A DNA stretch of 64,000 nucleotides, from contig JBEEOW010000004.1 of the NCBI GenBank assembly GCA_041191405.1, positions 62,001-126,000 of the forward strand, in the 5' to 3' direction. Position 1 is the first letter of the stretch. Each line of letters begins with the position of its first letter. Positions 34,339-43,228 of this stretch are shown in pieces. The DNA comes from JBEEOW01 sp041191405 (GTDB lineage: Bacteria; Bacteroidota; Bacteroidia; Cytophagales; UBA9547). The position numbers and the translations under genes are program-made. A model generated the notes under the pieces. The model was not told where the DNA came from and made no database searches. It saw only the letters and a program-made list of their open reading frames with translations.

Positions 34339-35526
34339 ATGGAACAAGTATATAACGTTAACGATAGAGGATATTACGGCAAGTTTGGTGGTGCTTATGT
34401 GCCAGAAATGCTTTACCCAAATGTAGAAGAATTACGTCAAAAATACCTTGATATTATTTCAGAGCCTTCTTTTAAAGAGGAACTTGATTTATTATTAAAA
34501 GATTATGTTGGTCGTCCAACTCCATTGTATTTTGCTAAGCGTCTTTCAGAAAAATACAATACAAATATATTTTTAAAACGTGAAGATTTGTGCCACACTG
34601 GTGCACATAAAATCAACAATACATTAGGGCAAATTATTTTAGCAAAACGTTTGGGCAAAACCCGAATTATTGCTGAAACAGGTGCTGGTCAGCATGGAGT
34701 TGCAACTGCAACAGCTTGTGCATTAATGGGTATGAAATGTATTGTTTACATGGGCGAAGTTGACATTGAGCGTCAGGCACCCAATGTATTACGTATGAAA
34801 ATGCTTGGCGCAGAAGTTCGTTCGGCAACTTGCGGAAGTAAAACGCTAAAAGATGCTACCAACGAAGCATTAAGAGATTGGATTACAAACCCTGTTGATA
34901 CACATTATATTATTGGTTCTGTGGTTGGTCCACATCCATTCCCTGATATGGTAGCACGTTTCCAATCAATTATAAGTGAGGAAATTAAATGGCAGTTACA
35001 AGAAAAAACTGGTAAAACCGACCCAGAATATGTAATTGCTTGTGTTGGTGGTGGTAGTAACGCAGCGGGAGCATTTTACCATTATTTAAATAGCCCTAAC
35101 GTAACTTTAGTAGCGGCAGAAGCAGCAGGTTTGGGCGTAAATACTGGACACTCAGCGGCAACTACAGCATTGGGCGAAATTGGAGTTTTACATGGAAGTA
35201 AAACCTTATTAATGCAGTCGGAAGATGGACAAGTAATTGAGCCATATTCTATTTCAGCTGGGTTAGATTACCCTGGAATTGGCCCTATGCATGCACATTT
35301 ATTTGATTCAAAAAGAGGTAAGTTTATTTCAATAACTGATGAAGAAGCATTAGAATCTGCAATTGAATTATGTCAGAACGAAGGCATTATTCCTGCATTA
35401 GAATCATGTCATGCATTAGCTTGTTTGAAACATTTAGATTTAAAACCTACTGATAATGTTGTAATTAACCTTTCTGGCCGTGGCGATAAGGACTTAAATA
35501 CTTACATGAAAAGATTAAGTTTATAA
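34339..35526 (+). CDS. trpB: Tryptophan synthase beta chain
   Basis: 395 residues, TrpB1 length. The PLP lysine is in GAHKINNTLGQ. ETGAGQHGVATATACA, the phosphate loop CVGGGSNAAGAF and YPGIGPMHAH follow. It condenses indole with serine; in the usual complex indole is channelled from TrpA. The operon ends here with a terminator and no trpA. Confidence 0.97.
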   Translation: MEQVYNVNDRGYYGKFGGAYVPEMLYPNVEELRQKYLDIISEPSFKEELDLLLKDYVGRPTPLYFAKRLSEKYNTNIFLKREDLCHTGAHKINNTLGQIILAKRLGKTRIIAETGAGQHGVATATACALMGMKCIVYMGEVDIERQAPNVLRMKMLGAEVRSATCGSKTLKDATNEALRDWITNPVDTHYIIGSVVGPHPFPDMVARFQSIISEEIKWQLQEKTGKTDPEYVIACVGGGSNAAGAFYHYLNSPNVTLVAAEAAGLGVNTGHSAATTALGEIGVLHGSKTLLMQSEDGQVIEPYSISAGLDYPGIGPMHAHLFDSKRGKFISITDEEALESAIELCQNEGIIPALESCHALACLKHLDLKPTDNVVINLSGRGDKDLNTYMKRLSL

Positions 35527-35536
35527 AAATAAAACT

Positions 35537-35567
35537 AAAAGCCGTTGATTCTCAACGGCTTTTTTTT
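35537..35567 (+). terminator. Terminator of the trp operon
   Basis: Stem AAAAGCCGTTGA / TCAACGGCTTTT and a T-run, 11 bp after trpB. Confidence 0.92.
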
Positions 35568-35582
35568 AACAAATAAGCGCCA

Positions 35583-36161
35583 ATGCAAAAATCAAAATTT
35601 TATAAAATAGCAGAAGACGAGCAGATTGAATTTACAATAAATTCAACATTTAAATATCCTCAAAGAATAAATAAAGTCTTTTTAATCTTTGGATTAATTT
35701 GGTCAAGCTTACCAACATTTATAAACATTTTACTTTTAAGTTATATTGATTTTAAAGCATTTGATTTTCAAAAAGAGTTTTATGATTTTATAAATTTAAA
35801 TCAAGGACGAGAAGTTTACATGTTAACACTTTTTCAAATAATTGGAATATCGATAATTTTATTTTCATTAAAAATAAACAAAACACCTGGAGATACACAT
35901 ATAATCACCAATCAAAGGATGATTATTGAATCCTCAATAGATTGTAATTCATATACTTGGGATTTATTTCTACCTAAAATTGAAATCGAAGATGATGCTT
36001 TACTTTTGAAATTAAGGACAGGAAAAATGGTAAAAGGCAATAAAAGATCACATTACTCAAGAGATAAAATAGTGATAGTTGGTAAGGAATATTATGAGCC
36101 AATTCTTGAATCTATAAAAAATAAAATATCAAACAATATTGCAATTAACAATGAATATTAA
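35583..36161 (+). CDS. Small membrane protein with PH-like cytoplasmic domain, 1
   Basis: 192 residues with two membrane helices (about 30-55 and 78-99), then a domain starting HIITNQRMIIES that resembles bacterial PH-like (bPH) domains. No defined function. The following gene encodes a protein of the same layout and overlaps its last 11 bases, so they are translated together and may be diverged duplicates. Confidence 0.6.
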   Translation: MQKSKFYKIAEDEQIEFTINSTFKYPQRINKVFLIFGLIWSSLPTFINILLLSYIDFKAFDFQKEFYDFINLNQGREVYMLTLFQIIGISIILFSLKINKTPGDTHIITNQRMIIESSIDCNSYTWDLFLPKIEIEDDALLLKLRTGKMVKGNKRSHYSRDKIVIVGKEYYEPILESIKNKISNNIAINNEY

Positions 36162-36777
36162 CACTTTAACTATACCAGAAAAGTCAAAGTCCTTGATTAA
36201 AAACGAGAATATTAAGTATTACTCAACATCAGAAAGGATAATGTTAAAAACTCACTCAATAACCTTAACAATCATTTTTTTGTTTGCAACATTGGGTTTA
36301 CTACACCTTTGGTGTGTTTTGGTTTTTAAAAACTATAAAATTAATGCATTTACACAAAATTTGACCCAAAAGGCTTTTTCTGTTTTTCTTGATTTTAAAG
36401 GAGAAGATGAATTTAGACAATTAGGTAATCTTATTCAATTAGGCGTATGCACTTTATGTGTATTTGTGTTTGGGAAAAAAGCTATTGTTTTTTTAATAGA
36501 AATATTTAATCCAACCAAACAATATTGGTTTGTAACAGATACTCATTTAATTGTAACATCGAGGGATTTAGTAAAAAAACATCCGTGGAAAGACTTTTGG
36601 GGAAAATCAAAAATTGATTTTGAAAACAAATCCCAAGGTAGTTTAACGCTTTATTACAATGAATATAAAAATCCGAGAGAAAGTAAAATCGTTAGTAAAG
36701 AATTATTCTTATTTGATTCAAAAAACATCTTAGAGTTGGATGGAATCTGTAGGGAATATATTATAAAACATTCCTAA
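36151..36777 (+). CDS. Small membrane protein with PH-like cytoplasmic domain, 2
   Basis: 208 residues from ATG 36151, which overlaps the previous stop; an upstream TTG is possible. Two membrane helices and a C-terminal part starting YWFVTDTHLIVTSRD, with the same order and spacing as the previous gene. A likely partner protein. Followed by a terminator. Confidence 0.6.
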   Translation: MNINTLTIPEKSKSLIKNENIKYYSTSERIMLKTHSITLTIIFLFATLGLLHLWCVLVFKNYKINAFTQNLTQKAFSVFLDFKGEDEFRQLGNLIQLGVCTLCVFVFGKKAIVFLIEIFNPTKQYWFVTDTHLIVTSRDLVKKHPWKDFWGKSKIDFENKSQGSLTLYYNEYKNPRESKIVSKELFLFDSKNILELDGICREYIIKHS

Positions 36778-36794
36778 CTATAAAAATAAAAGCT

Positions 36795-36821
36795 AAAAGT
36801 CGTTGAAAAACAACGACTTTT
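36795..36821 (+). terminator. Bidirectional terminator
   Basis: Perfect stem AAAAGTCGTTG / CAACGACTTTT with a loop of five A, between the membrane protein pair and convergent elbB. Confidence 0.85.
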
Positions 36822-36840
36822 AACTTTTATTAACAATTAC

Positions 36841-37524
36841 TTATATCACTTTACCCAAAGCTGAAATAGCATTTTCGATACCATTATACACTTCAATGAT
36901 ATTTACATCCATCATATAAGTAGGAACGGTAATAATATTTAATTTTTCATCAATCATTATTTCAGATGCTTCTTTTGGGTGATTTAGTGCACCTGTAGCA
37001 TTTACTCCCCCAATAATTCCATCCATATCGTAAGGCGATGCAGAAGTGCTATTGCCAATTGTTAGATTTGCCTTATAATCAGTACCTTTTAATGCTCTTG
37101 CAATTGTTGACGGAGCCATACAAATACCAACTATCGGTTTGCCCGCTTTTACAAAATCAATGATTAAGTTTTCAATTTCTGGTAAAATTTCACCATCCGG
37201 ACCAGCAAATGCCCATTTACTTAAATTTTTAGCTACACCAAATCCACCAGGAAAAACCAAAGCATCAGCAGTATTTACATCAACTTGTGAAAGTGCTTGA
37301 ATATTACCTCTAGCAATTCTAGCCGACTCAGTTAAAACATTTCTAGTTTCAGGCATTTCTTCGCCTTTGATATGATTAATTACATGATGTTGGATAATAT
37401 CAGGAGCAACACAAATATATTCAATATTATTTTTTGCTAATTGATACAATGTAAACACCGATTCTTGAATTTCAGAACCATCATACACCCCACAACCTGA
37501 CAATACAACTAAAGCTTTTTTCAT
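36841..37524 (-). CDS. elbB: ElbB-type glyoxalase (DJ-1/PfpI superfamily)
   Basis: 227 residues matching ElbB along its whole length: MKKALVVLSGCGVYDGSEIQE at the start, VFPGGFGVAKNLS, and the nucleophile elbow GICMAPS. The E. coli protein has weak glyoxalase activity and was linked to isoprenoid synthesis. Transcribed alone. Confidence 0.92.
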   Translation of the reverse strand: MKKALVVLSGCGVYDGSEIQESVFTLYQLAKNNIEYICVAPDIIQHHVINHIKGEEMPETRNVLTESARIARGNIQALSQVDVNTADALVFPGGFGVAKNLSKWAFAGPDGEILPEIENLIIDFVKAGKPIVGICMAPSTIARALKGTDYKANLTIGNSTSASPYDMDGIIGGVNATGALNHPKEASEIMIDEKLNIITVPTYMMDVNIIEVYNGIENAISALGKVI

Positions 37525-37559
37525 AATCTATTTTTATATTTTATAATTAATTTATTTAA

Positions 37560-37679
37560 CGCAGTAGCTCGGCTCTACCGAGTTACATTTATCTTGTAGG
37601 CTTCTAGCCATTTTTTAAAAATAAATCAGACAAGATGTCTTTTCCATAAGCGTCACTCGGCAGAGCCGAAGCGACTGCG
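37560..37679. repeat. 120-bp palindromic element of a second type
   Basis: The left arm CGCAGTAGCTCGGCTCTACC and the right arm, whose reverse complement begins CGCAGTCGCTTCGGCTCTGC, match with a few changes, and the similarity continues inward. It lies between elbB and waaA. Only this copy is in the window. Confidence 0.7.
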
Positions 37680-37708
37680 AGAGACATTTACTAAAAAGAA
37701 AGATTCCC

Positions 37709-38935
37709 CTACCCCAAAATCACCGCAGTAGCCCCACCTTTTTGATTTACATAGTTATATGATATTTGGCTAGTATGCGCTAATGCTTCTTTATTTTGTA
37801 AGAAATTTACTAACCTTGATTGTGCTTCTTGGGTATTGTTAATACTAAACGCTCCACCTACTGCAATCAACTCTTTGGCTTCGTTAAATTTAGTGTATTT
37901 TGGTCCGAATACAATTGGCATTCCATACGTTGCAGCTTCAAGAATATTATGCAAACCTTTGCCAAATGCACCACCAATATAAGCTATGCTACCATATTTA
38001 TATAATGACGAAAGCATTCCTATATTATCAATTATCAACACTTTAGCATCTTGTACATTTCCTGTTGTAGCCTGTGAATAACGGATAATTTTACCGGAAG
38101 TTATTTTTGTAATCAATTCTTGAATTTCATTTTCATGAATTTCGTGAGGTGCAATAATGTATTTTAATTGAATAGTTGCATCATTGATTATTGGTAGAAG
38201 AACCTCCAAATCTTGGTGCCAAGCACTTCCAATTACAAGTGTATTTTCAGTATTTTGGGTAAATAAGCGAGCAAGTTCAATTTCTTTTGCTTGTTTGCAA
38301 ATTTCAATTACTCTATCAAAACGAGTATCGCCAGCCACTTTTACATTTTCAATTCCAATAGATTTCAACAATTGAGCCGACAATTCATCTTGCACAAAAT
38401 GCATTGAAAATCTTTTCAATATTGCCCCGAAAAATCCTCCATACCATTTAAAATAGACTTGATTTTCTCTAAAAATACTTGAAAATGAAATCAATGGAAT
38501 ATTGTTTTTCTTTAATTCTAAAGTGTAATGATGCCAAAATTCATATTTTACAAAATAGGTAATAGATGGTTTCCAAATGTCAATAAACTGTGCAGCATTT
38601 GATGGAGTATCAGCAGGTAAATACACAATATAATCAGCATGCGGATAGTTTTTGCGAATTTCATATCCCGAAGGAGAAAAAAATGAAAGTAAAATTTTAT
38701 GTTCAGGATGTAAGGTTTTGTATTTTTCTAAAACCGGTCGAGCTTGTTCAAACTCACCCAAGGAAGCACAATGAAACCAAGCCAATGTTTGAGAGTTATT
38801 CCCTTTAAGTGCAATTTGCGTATTTTTCCAATTTGCACGTCCATTTTTCAAAAGCATAGCTTTTTTATTAAATGGAGCCACCAAATTGATTAATAATTGA
38901 TAAGCATATATACCCAAAAGATAAACTAAATACAT
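37709..38935 (-). CDS. waaA: Kdo transferase
   Basis: 408 residues with one N-terminal membrane anchor, then the GT-B glycosyltransferase with FHCASLGEFEQARPV, then YFVKYEFWHHYTLELKK, then SSIFRENQVYFKW, and in the C-terminal half YIGGAFGKGLHNILEAATYG. It adds Kdo to lipid A precursor. It shows that this is an LPS-making Gram-negative bacterium. Confidence 0.95.
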   Translation of the reverse strand: MYLVYLLGIYAYQLLINLVAPFNKKAMLLKNGRANWKNTQIALKGNNSQTLAWFHCASLGEFEQARPVLEKYKTLHPEHKILLSFFSPSGYEIRKNYPHADYIVYLPADTPSNAAQFIDIWKPSITYFVKYEFWHHYTLELKKNNIPLISFSSIFRENQVYFKWYGGFFGAILKRFSMHFVQDELSAQLLKSIGIENVKVAGDTRFDRVIEICKQAKEIELARLFTQNTENTLVIGSAWHQDLEVLLPIINDATIQLKYIIAPHEIHENEIQELITKITSGKIIRYSQATTGNVQDAKVLIIDNIGMLSSLYKYGSIAYIGGAFGKGLHNILEAATYGMPIVFGPKYTKFNEAKELIAVGGAFSINNTQEAQSRLVNFLQNKEALAHTSQISYNYVNQKGGATAVILG

Positions 38936-39012
38936 ATTTTTTTATATCTAAGCTTTAAAATGAATGTATTTTCAGTAAAGAAAATGTATTTTTGAAGAAT
39001 TGAGTTAGATTT

Positions 39013-39075
39013 GAGACTTAAGACTTCTCAAATTTATAACTCAGTACCTAGTACTCTGTACTCAGTACTAAATTA
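39013..39075. repeat. Heptad-repeat tract (9 units)
   Basis: GAGACTT AAGACTT CTCAAAT TTATAAC TCAGTAC CTAGTAC TCTGTAC TCAGTAC TAAATTA, in the divergent spacer between waaA and the transporter gene. Confidence 0.8.
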
Positions 39076-39105
39076 ATCTCTAAAATTAAGATAAATAACT
39101 AATAA

Positions 39106-40353
39106 ATGGGAGCATTTTCATCGTTTAAAACGAAAGAAGTATTTAATGCCGCTGTGATTGTGGCAGCCTTGGGCTATTTTGTGGATGTATATGATTTGAT
39201 ACTTTTTGCAATGGTTCGAATTAAAAGTTTAACTGATATTGGAATCAATAAAGTTGATATTGACAAAGTGGGTATATATTTACACAACTGTCAATTTTGG
39301 GGAATGATGCTGGGAGGTATTTTTTGGGGTATTTTAGGTGATAAAAAAGGCAGACTTTCGGTTTTATTTGCCTCAATATTAACTTATTCAATTGCCAATA
39401 TTGCCAACGGCTTTGTTGATTCAGTAAATGCGTATGCTTTTTGGAGATTTATTGCAGGATTTGGTTTAGCAGGGGAATTAGGAGTTGGAATTACTTTAGT
39501 TTCAGAAGGTATGTCTAAAGAAAATAGAGGTTATGGAACAATGTTGGTAGCTTCTATTGGCGTAACGGGTGCTGTTGCTGCTGCAATTCTAACAAAATAT
39601 TGCGAATGGAGAACTGTTTATTTTATTGGAGGAGGTTTAGGTCTATTACTTTTAGTATTAAGAATCAAAGTTGTAGAGTCTGGAATATTTAAAAATATGA
39701 ATGAATCTGATAGTAGTAAAGGAAACTTTTTTCAACTTTTTTCTGGATATAATATTTTTTCAAAATACATTAAATGTATCATGATTGGAATACCAATTTG
39801 GTATGTAATTGGTTTTTTAATCATGTATGTATCTAAATTTCTAAAATTCACCAATATGTCTCAAAGTATGAATGTTGATGTACCAAGTACAATAATGTAT
39901 TATTATATTGGTTTGACAGTTGGAGATATATTAAGTGGAGTTTTGAGTCAATATTTACAAAGTAGGAAAAAAGCAGTTTTAGTATTTATTTTACTAACAT
40001 TGTTTTTTACAATTGTATATTTTGTAGCACCAATTCAAAATATAGTTTTATTTTATTCATTATGTATTTTATTAGGGATGTCTTGTGGTTATTGGGCTGT
40101 GTTTATTACCATTTCCGCAGAACAATTTGGTACAAATATTCGCTCAACTGTAGCTAATACTGCCCCTAATTTTGTAAGAGGTATGTTTGTTGTGATGGGA
40201 CTAGTACTTGATTTATTAATAAAATTACTTCCTTCAACTATGACTTACGAACCAATCTTAATTGTTGGAGCGTTGACATTTATCATTGCATTAGTTTCAT
40301 TATATTATCTTGATGAAACATTTAACCGAGACATGGATTACTTAGAAGTTTAA
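39106..40353 (+). CDS. MFS transporter, metabolite/proton symporter type
   Basis: 415 residues with 12 predicted membrane helices. The loop 2-3 motif GILGDKKGRL near 83 and RFIAGFGLAGELGVG near 123 fit the metabolite:H+ symporter and sugar-porter branches. Acidic residues in helix 1 (FVDVYD) fit proton coupling. The substrate is not readable. Single gene. Confidence 0.88.
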   Translation: MGAFSSFKTKEVFNAAVIVAALGYFVDVYDLILFAMVRIKSLTDIGINKVDIDKVGIYLHNCQFWGMMLGGIFWGILGDKKGRLSVLFASILTYSIANIANGFVDSVNAYAFWRFIAGFGLAGELGVGITLVSEGMSKENRGYGTMLVASIGVTGAVAAAILTKYCEWRTVYFIGGGLGLLLLVLRIKVVESGIFKNMNESDSSKGNFFQLFSGYNIFSKYIKCIMIGIPIWYVIGFLIMYVSKFLKFTNMSQSMNVDVPSTIMYYYIGLTVGDILSGVLSQYLQSRKKAVLVFILLTLFFTIVYFVAPIQNIVLFYSLCILLGMSCGYWAVFITISAEQFGTNIRSTVANTAPNFVRGMFVVMGLVLDLLIKLLPSTMTYEPILIVGALTFIIALVSLYYLDETFNRDMDYLEV

Positions 40354-40358
40354 ACAAA

Positions 40359-40400
40359 AAAATCCCCAAGTCTTAAATGAGTTCAAGACTTGGGGATTTA
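40359..40400 (+). terminator. Bidirectional terminator
   Basis: Perfect 15-bp stem AAATCCCCAAGTCTT / AAGACTTGGGGATTT between the transporter gene and the convergent CDGSH gene, with T-runs on both sides. Confidence 0.92.
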
Positions 40401-40429
40401 ATTTTATTATTTTTTTTACCAATAAACTT

Positions 40430-40654
40430 TTAAGCTTTTTTAGGAGGCAATGCAAATGCAATAGCTTCATGTTCAAATTTACCACTGTGCGAACCATCGC
40501 AAAATGGTTTATTTTTAGATAAACCGCATCTACATAAAGATACAATTTCTCTTCCTTGTAAATCGTAATTATTACCAGCTTTGTCTACTATTTCAAAGTC
40601 TCCTTCAATTCTGATTGAACCGTTATTGTTAATCGTAATTTTTGTTTTTGACAT
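40430..40654 (-). CDS. CDGSH iron-sulfur protein
   Basis: 74 residues. The CDGSH motif with Cys41, Cys43, Cys52 and His56 (CRCGLSKNKPFCDGSH) gives the 3Cys-1His ligand set of a redox [2Fe-2S] cluster, here one motif only. Cytosolic; probably electron transfer or cluster handling. Confidence 0.93.
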   Translation of the reverse strand: MSKTKITINNNGSIRIEGDFEIVDKAGNNYDLQGREIVSLCRCGLSKNKPFCDGSHSGKFEHEAIAFALPPKKA

Positions 40655-40710
40655 TATTTCTTGATTTAAAATTATGAAAAGATAACCCTAATTTGAAATA
40701 TCATCTACTC

Positions 40711-40821
40711 CCTAGGGTTAAAACCCTAGGCTATAAAACTGGTCGTCCCGATGGGACTTATTAGTTAAACATTTAGTCCCATCGGGACGATGATATCCTA
40801 GCCATGGGTTTTAACCCATGG
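40711..40821. repeat. Triple-hairpin palindromic element
   Basis: Three perfect hairpins in a row: CCTAGGGTTAAAACCCTAGG (40711-40730), CGTCCCGATGGGACT (40744-40758) with AGTCCCATCGGGACG (40775-40789), and CCATGGGTTTTAACCCATGG (40802-40821). The two outer hairpins are themselves alike. GC-rich against the surroundings. Confidence 0.8.
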
Positions 40822-40852
40822 AGTTTATAATATTGATAGTTTAATTTATTTC

Positions 40853-40965
40853 AGCGAGAAATCAACTTTACTATAGCTTCGACAAGCTCAGCAACCGTAA
40901 AGTTAATTTTTCGGGTAAGTGTATTCGAAAACGGTCACTGAGCTTGTCGAAATGTAAGTTTTCGC
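40853..40965 (-). repeat. Palindromic dispersed element, copy B
   Basis: Reverse orientation relative to copy A. The main stem TTCGACAAGCTCAG / CTGAGCTTGTCGAA differs from A on both arms in a matching way. The outer ends GCGAGAA / TTTTCGC are kept. Confidence 0.85.
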
Positions 40966-40988
40966 AGAACTATCTAATAAATTTGATA

Positions 40989-42287
40989 TTACCCCATCAC
41001 CAATTGATCAGAAATTAATCTGTCAATTAATTGGGCTTTGTTTAAATCTGCAAAATTGGCTGTGATTTTTTTACGAATTTCTGGGTCAATTTCAATAATT
41101 TTGGTTTTCATTATTCTGTTTGACCACAACAACAAATTACTTTCTTCTAAATTTGTAGCTGTTGGTTTTTCATAAGCAATAAATTCCATTTTTAATTGCT
41201 GTTCTATCAATCGCAATTGTTTTTCTTCCTCTGGGAAAACAAAAGTTAATGACATTCCTTTTTTACCTGCTCTACCTGTACGTCCGCTACGGTGTGTGTA
41301 AAATTCTGGACTGTCAGGTAACTGATACTGAATCACAAACGACAAATCATCTACATCAATTCCTCTTGAAGCAATATCAGTTGCTATTAAATATTGTGTA
41401 TGCTTTTCACGGAATTGGTCCATTATTTTATCACGAATTCCTTGTGGTAAATCACCATGTAAACCACCAACTGAAAGTCTGTTCATCAATAAATGTTTTA
41501 CCATTTTTTGAACACCAGCTTTGGTTCTACAAAAAATAATTCCACGCTCACCTTCATGTTGTTGTAAAAAATGAACCAATGTATTTAGTTTATCTATTGG
41601 ATCAACAATCAAGTAATGATGCTGAATTTTAAGTTTTTTCTGTTCGTCTAACTCGTTTAAGATAACCTCGTTTCTATCTTTTCTTAAAAATTTCTTGGTT
41701 AACTGTTGCACATCTTTTGGCATAGTTGCCGAAAATAACCAAACAGTACGCTCAGGCTTCACTTCCGACAAAATTTTATCAAGAGGTTCTTTAAAACTCA
41801 AACTAAGCATTTCGTCGGCTTCATCTAATACAATGTAAGTCAGCTCTTTTACATTCATTTCGCCTCTTTCCATAATATCCACAAATCGCCCTGGAGTAGC
41901 CACAATAATTTGTGCATCTTGCTTCACCATTTTGATTTGAGCCTTTAATGAACCAGAGCCACCATGTAAAGTAACACAAGTAACTGCAGGAATTTCGGCA
42001 CATAACTCAGTGATTTGATCTGCAATTTGCTGTGCTAACTCACGAGTTGGGGCAAGAATTAGTGCTTGAGGTCTTTTGTCGGCTTGGTCAATTTTCTCTA
42101 ACAAAGGCAATACATACGCTAAAGTTTTACCTGTACCTGTTGGAGCCAAACCAATAAAATCTTGTTTGCTTTTTAATAAAACAGGAATAGATTTTTCTTG
42201 AATATCAGTAAGTTCGTAAATTTTTAAGTCATTTAATACATTTACTAATGGTTGAGATAAACCTATTGAAGAGAAACGATAACGCAT
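40989..42287 (-). CDS. DEAD-box ATP-dependent RNA helicase
   Basis: 432 residues. Motifs in order: Q motif (LKIYELTDIQEKSIPVLL), APTGTGKT, PTRELAQQ, TPGR, DEAD, SAT, then RGIDVDD and HRSGRTGRAGKKG. It has a shorter tail than DbpA/CsdA and no RNA-binding extension. Likely ribosome assembly or mRNA unwinding. Transcribed alone. Confidence 0.95.
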   Translation of the reverse strand: MRYRFSSIGLSQPLVNVLNDLKIYELTDIQEKSIPVLLKSKQDFIGLAPTGTGKTLAYVLPLLEKIDQADKRPQALILAPTRELAQQIADQITELCAEIPAVTCVTLHGGSGSLKAQIKMVKQDAQIIVATPGRFVDIMERGEMNVKELTYIVLDEADEMLSLSFKEPLDKILSEVKPERTVWLFSATMPKDVQQLTKKFLRKDRNEVILNELDEQKKLKIQHHYLIVDPIDKLNTLVHFLQQHEGERGIIFCRTKAGVQKMVKHLLMNRLSVGGLHGDLPQGIRDKIMDQFREKHTQYLIATDIASRGIDVDDLSFVIQYQLPDSPEFYTHRSGRTGRAGKKGMSLTFVFPEEEKQLRLIEQQLKMEFIAYEKPTATNLEESNLLLWSNRIMKTKIIEIDPEIRKKITANFADLNKAQLIDRLISDQLVMG

Positions 42288-42336
42288 AGATATTTTTTAA
42301 GTGAATATTTTATGTAAAGATATTGAAAAATGTTGA

Positions 42337-42371
42337 GATAGTGGATAGTTGACAATTGATAGTTGATAGTG
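42337..42371. repeat. Heptad-repeat tract (5 units)
   Basis: GATAGTG GATAGTT GACAATT GATAGTT GATAGTG in exact register, in the divergent spacer upstream of the Crp/Fnr gene. Confidence 0.85.
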
Positions 42372-42423
42372 AGATTTGTTATTTAAAATATTTATTTTCA
42401 ATTTACATTTGAAATACAAAACC

Positions 42424-42993
42424 ATGTACAAACAAATTTTAGAAAATATCAGCAAACATATTCAATTAAACGAGGAAGAAGAACAATATTTTATCTCGTT
42501 ATTGAATCACAAAAAAATCAAATCAAAAACATTTATTTTAGAAGAAGGCGACATTTGCAAACATTCAGTTTTTGTTGTAAATGGCTGTTTTAGAGGTTTT
42601 ACGGTTGATAAAAATGGATTTGAACATGTAATAAATTTTGCTCCACAAAACTGGTGGATTGGCGATTTGTACAGTTTAATTTCGCAAAAACCGTGTGTAT
42701 TGAATATTCAAGCAATGAGCGATACTGAAGCATTGTTTTTATCAAAATCCGACCAAGAATTATTGTATCAAAAAGTGCCAAAATTTGAACGTTTTTTTAG
42801 AATTATCATTGAAAATTCTCTTGTTTCGTATCAACAACGACTCATTGATAATCTGAGCCTTACTGCGGAAGAACGCTATAAAAAATTCTGCAAAACGTAT
42901 CCTAACTTAATTAATGATATTCCCCAAAAACATGTAGCTAGTTACATTGGTGTTACGCCTGAGTTTTTAAGTAAAATGAAAGGGAAGTGGTAA
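42424..42993 (+). CDS. Crp/Fnr-family transcription regulator
   Basis: 189 residues from ATG 42424; an upstream in-frame TTG at 42376 would add a hydrophobic stretch unlike the family. It has a cyclic-nucleotide-binding type beta barrel (ILEEGDICKHSVFVVNGCFRGF) and a C-terminal helix-turn-helix (IPQKHVASYIGVTPEFLSKMK). No Fnr-type cysteine cluster. Effector unknown. Single gene. Confidence 0.88.
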   Translation: MYKQILENISKHIQLNEEEEQYFISLLNHKKIKSKTFILEEGDICKHSVFVVNGCFRGFTVDKNGFEHVINFAPQNWWIGDLYSLISQKPCVLNIQAMSDTEALFLSKSDQELLYQKVPKFERFFRIIIENSLVSYQQRLIDNLSLTAEERYKKFCKTYPNLINDIPQKHVASYIGVTPEFLSKMKGKW

Positions 42994-42997
42994 AAAA

Positions 42998-43029
42998 AGA
43001 TGAGAGATGTTAGATTTTAGATGTTAGAT
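42998..43029. repeat. Heptad-repeat tract (4.5 units)
   Basis: AGATGAG AGATGTT AGATTTT AGATGTT AGAT, 5 bp after the regulator gene. Confidence 0.8.
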
Positions 43030-43062
43030 AAAATATTAGTTGTATGTATTCCAATAATTTTA

Positions 43063-43182
43063 CAGCGAAAAATAACAATTACTAAGGTTTCAACTACGCT
43101 CAACCACCGTAAATGCTATTTTTCGAGTAACCGATACTCGAAAACGGTCACTGAGCGTAGTCGAAGTGTGAGTTTTAGCTGG
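43063..43182 (-). repeat. Palindromic dispersed element, copy C
   Basis: Reverse orientation, same stem type as copy A (TGAGCGTAGTCGAA at 43152-43165). The plus-strand left arm has two mismatches (TTCAACTACGCTCA at 43090-43103). More diverged than A or B. Confidence 0.8.
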
Positions 43183-43228
43183 ACTATTGAATAAATATAA
43201 TTGGTATTACATCTCTCAATTAATACTT

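Larger units (their letters stand above)
40655..40988. other. 334-base spacer filled by two palindromic elements
   Basis: No gene. It holds the cruciform-like element at 40711-40821 and copy B of the palindromic element at 40853-40965, listed separately. Confidence 0.8.
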
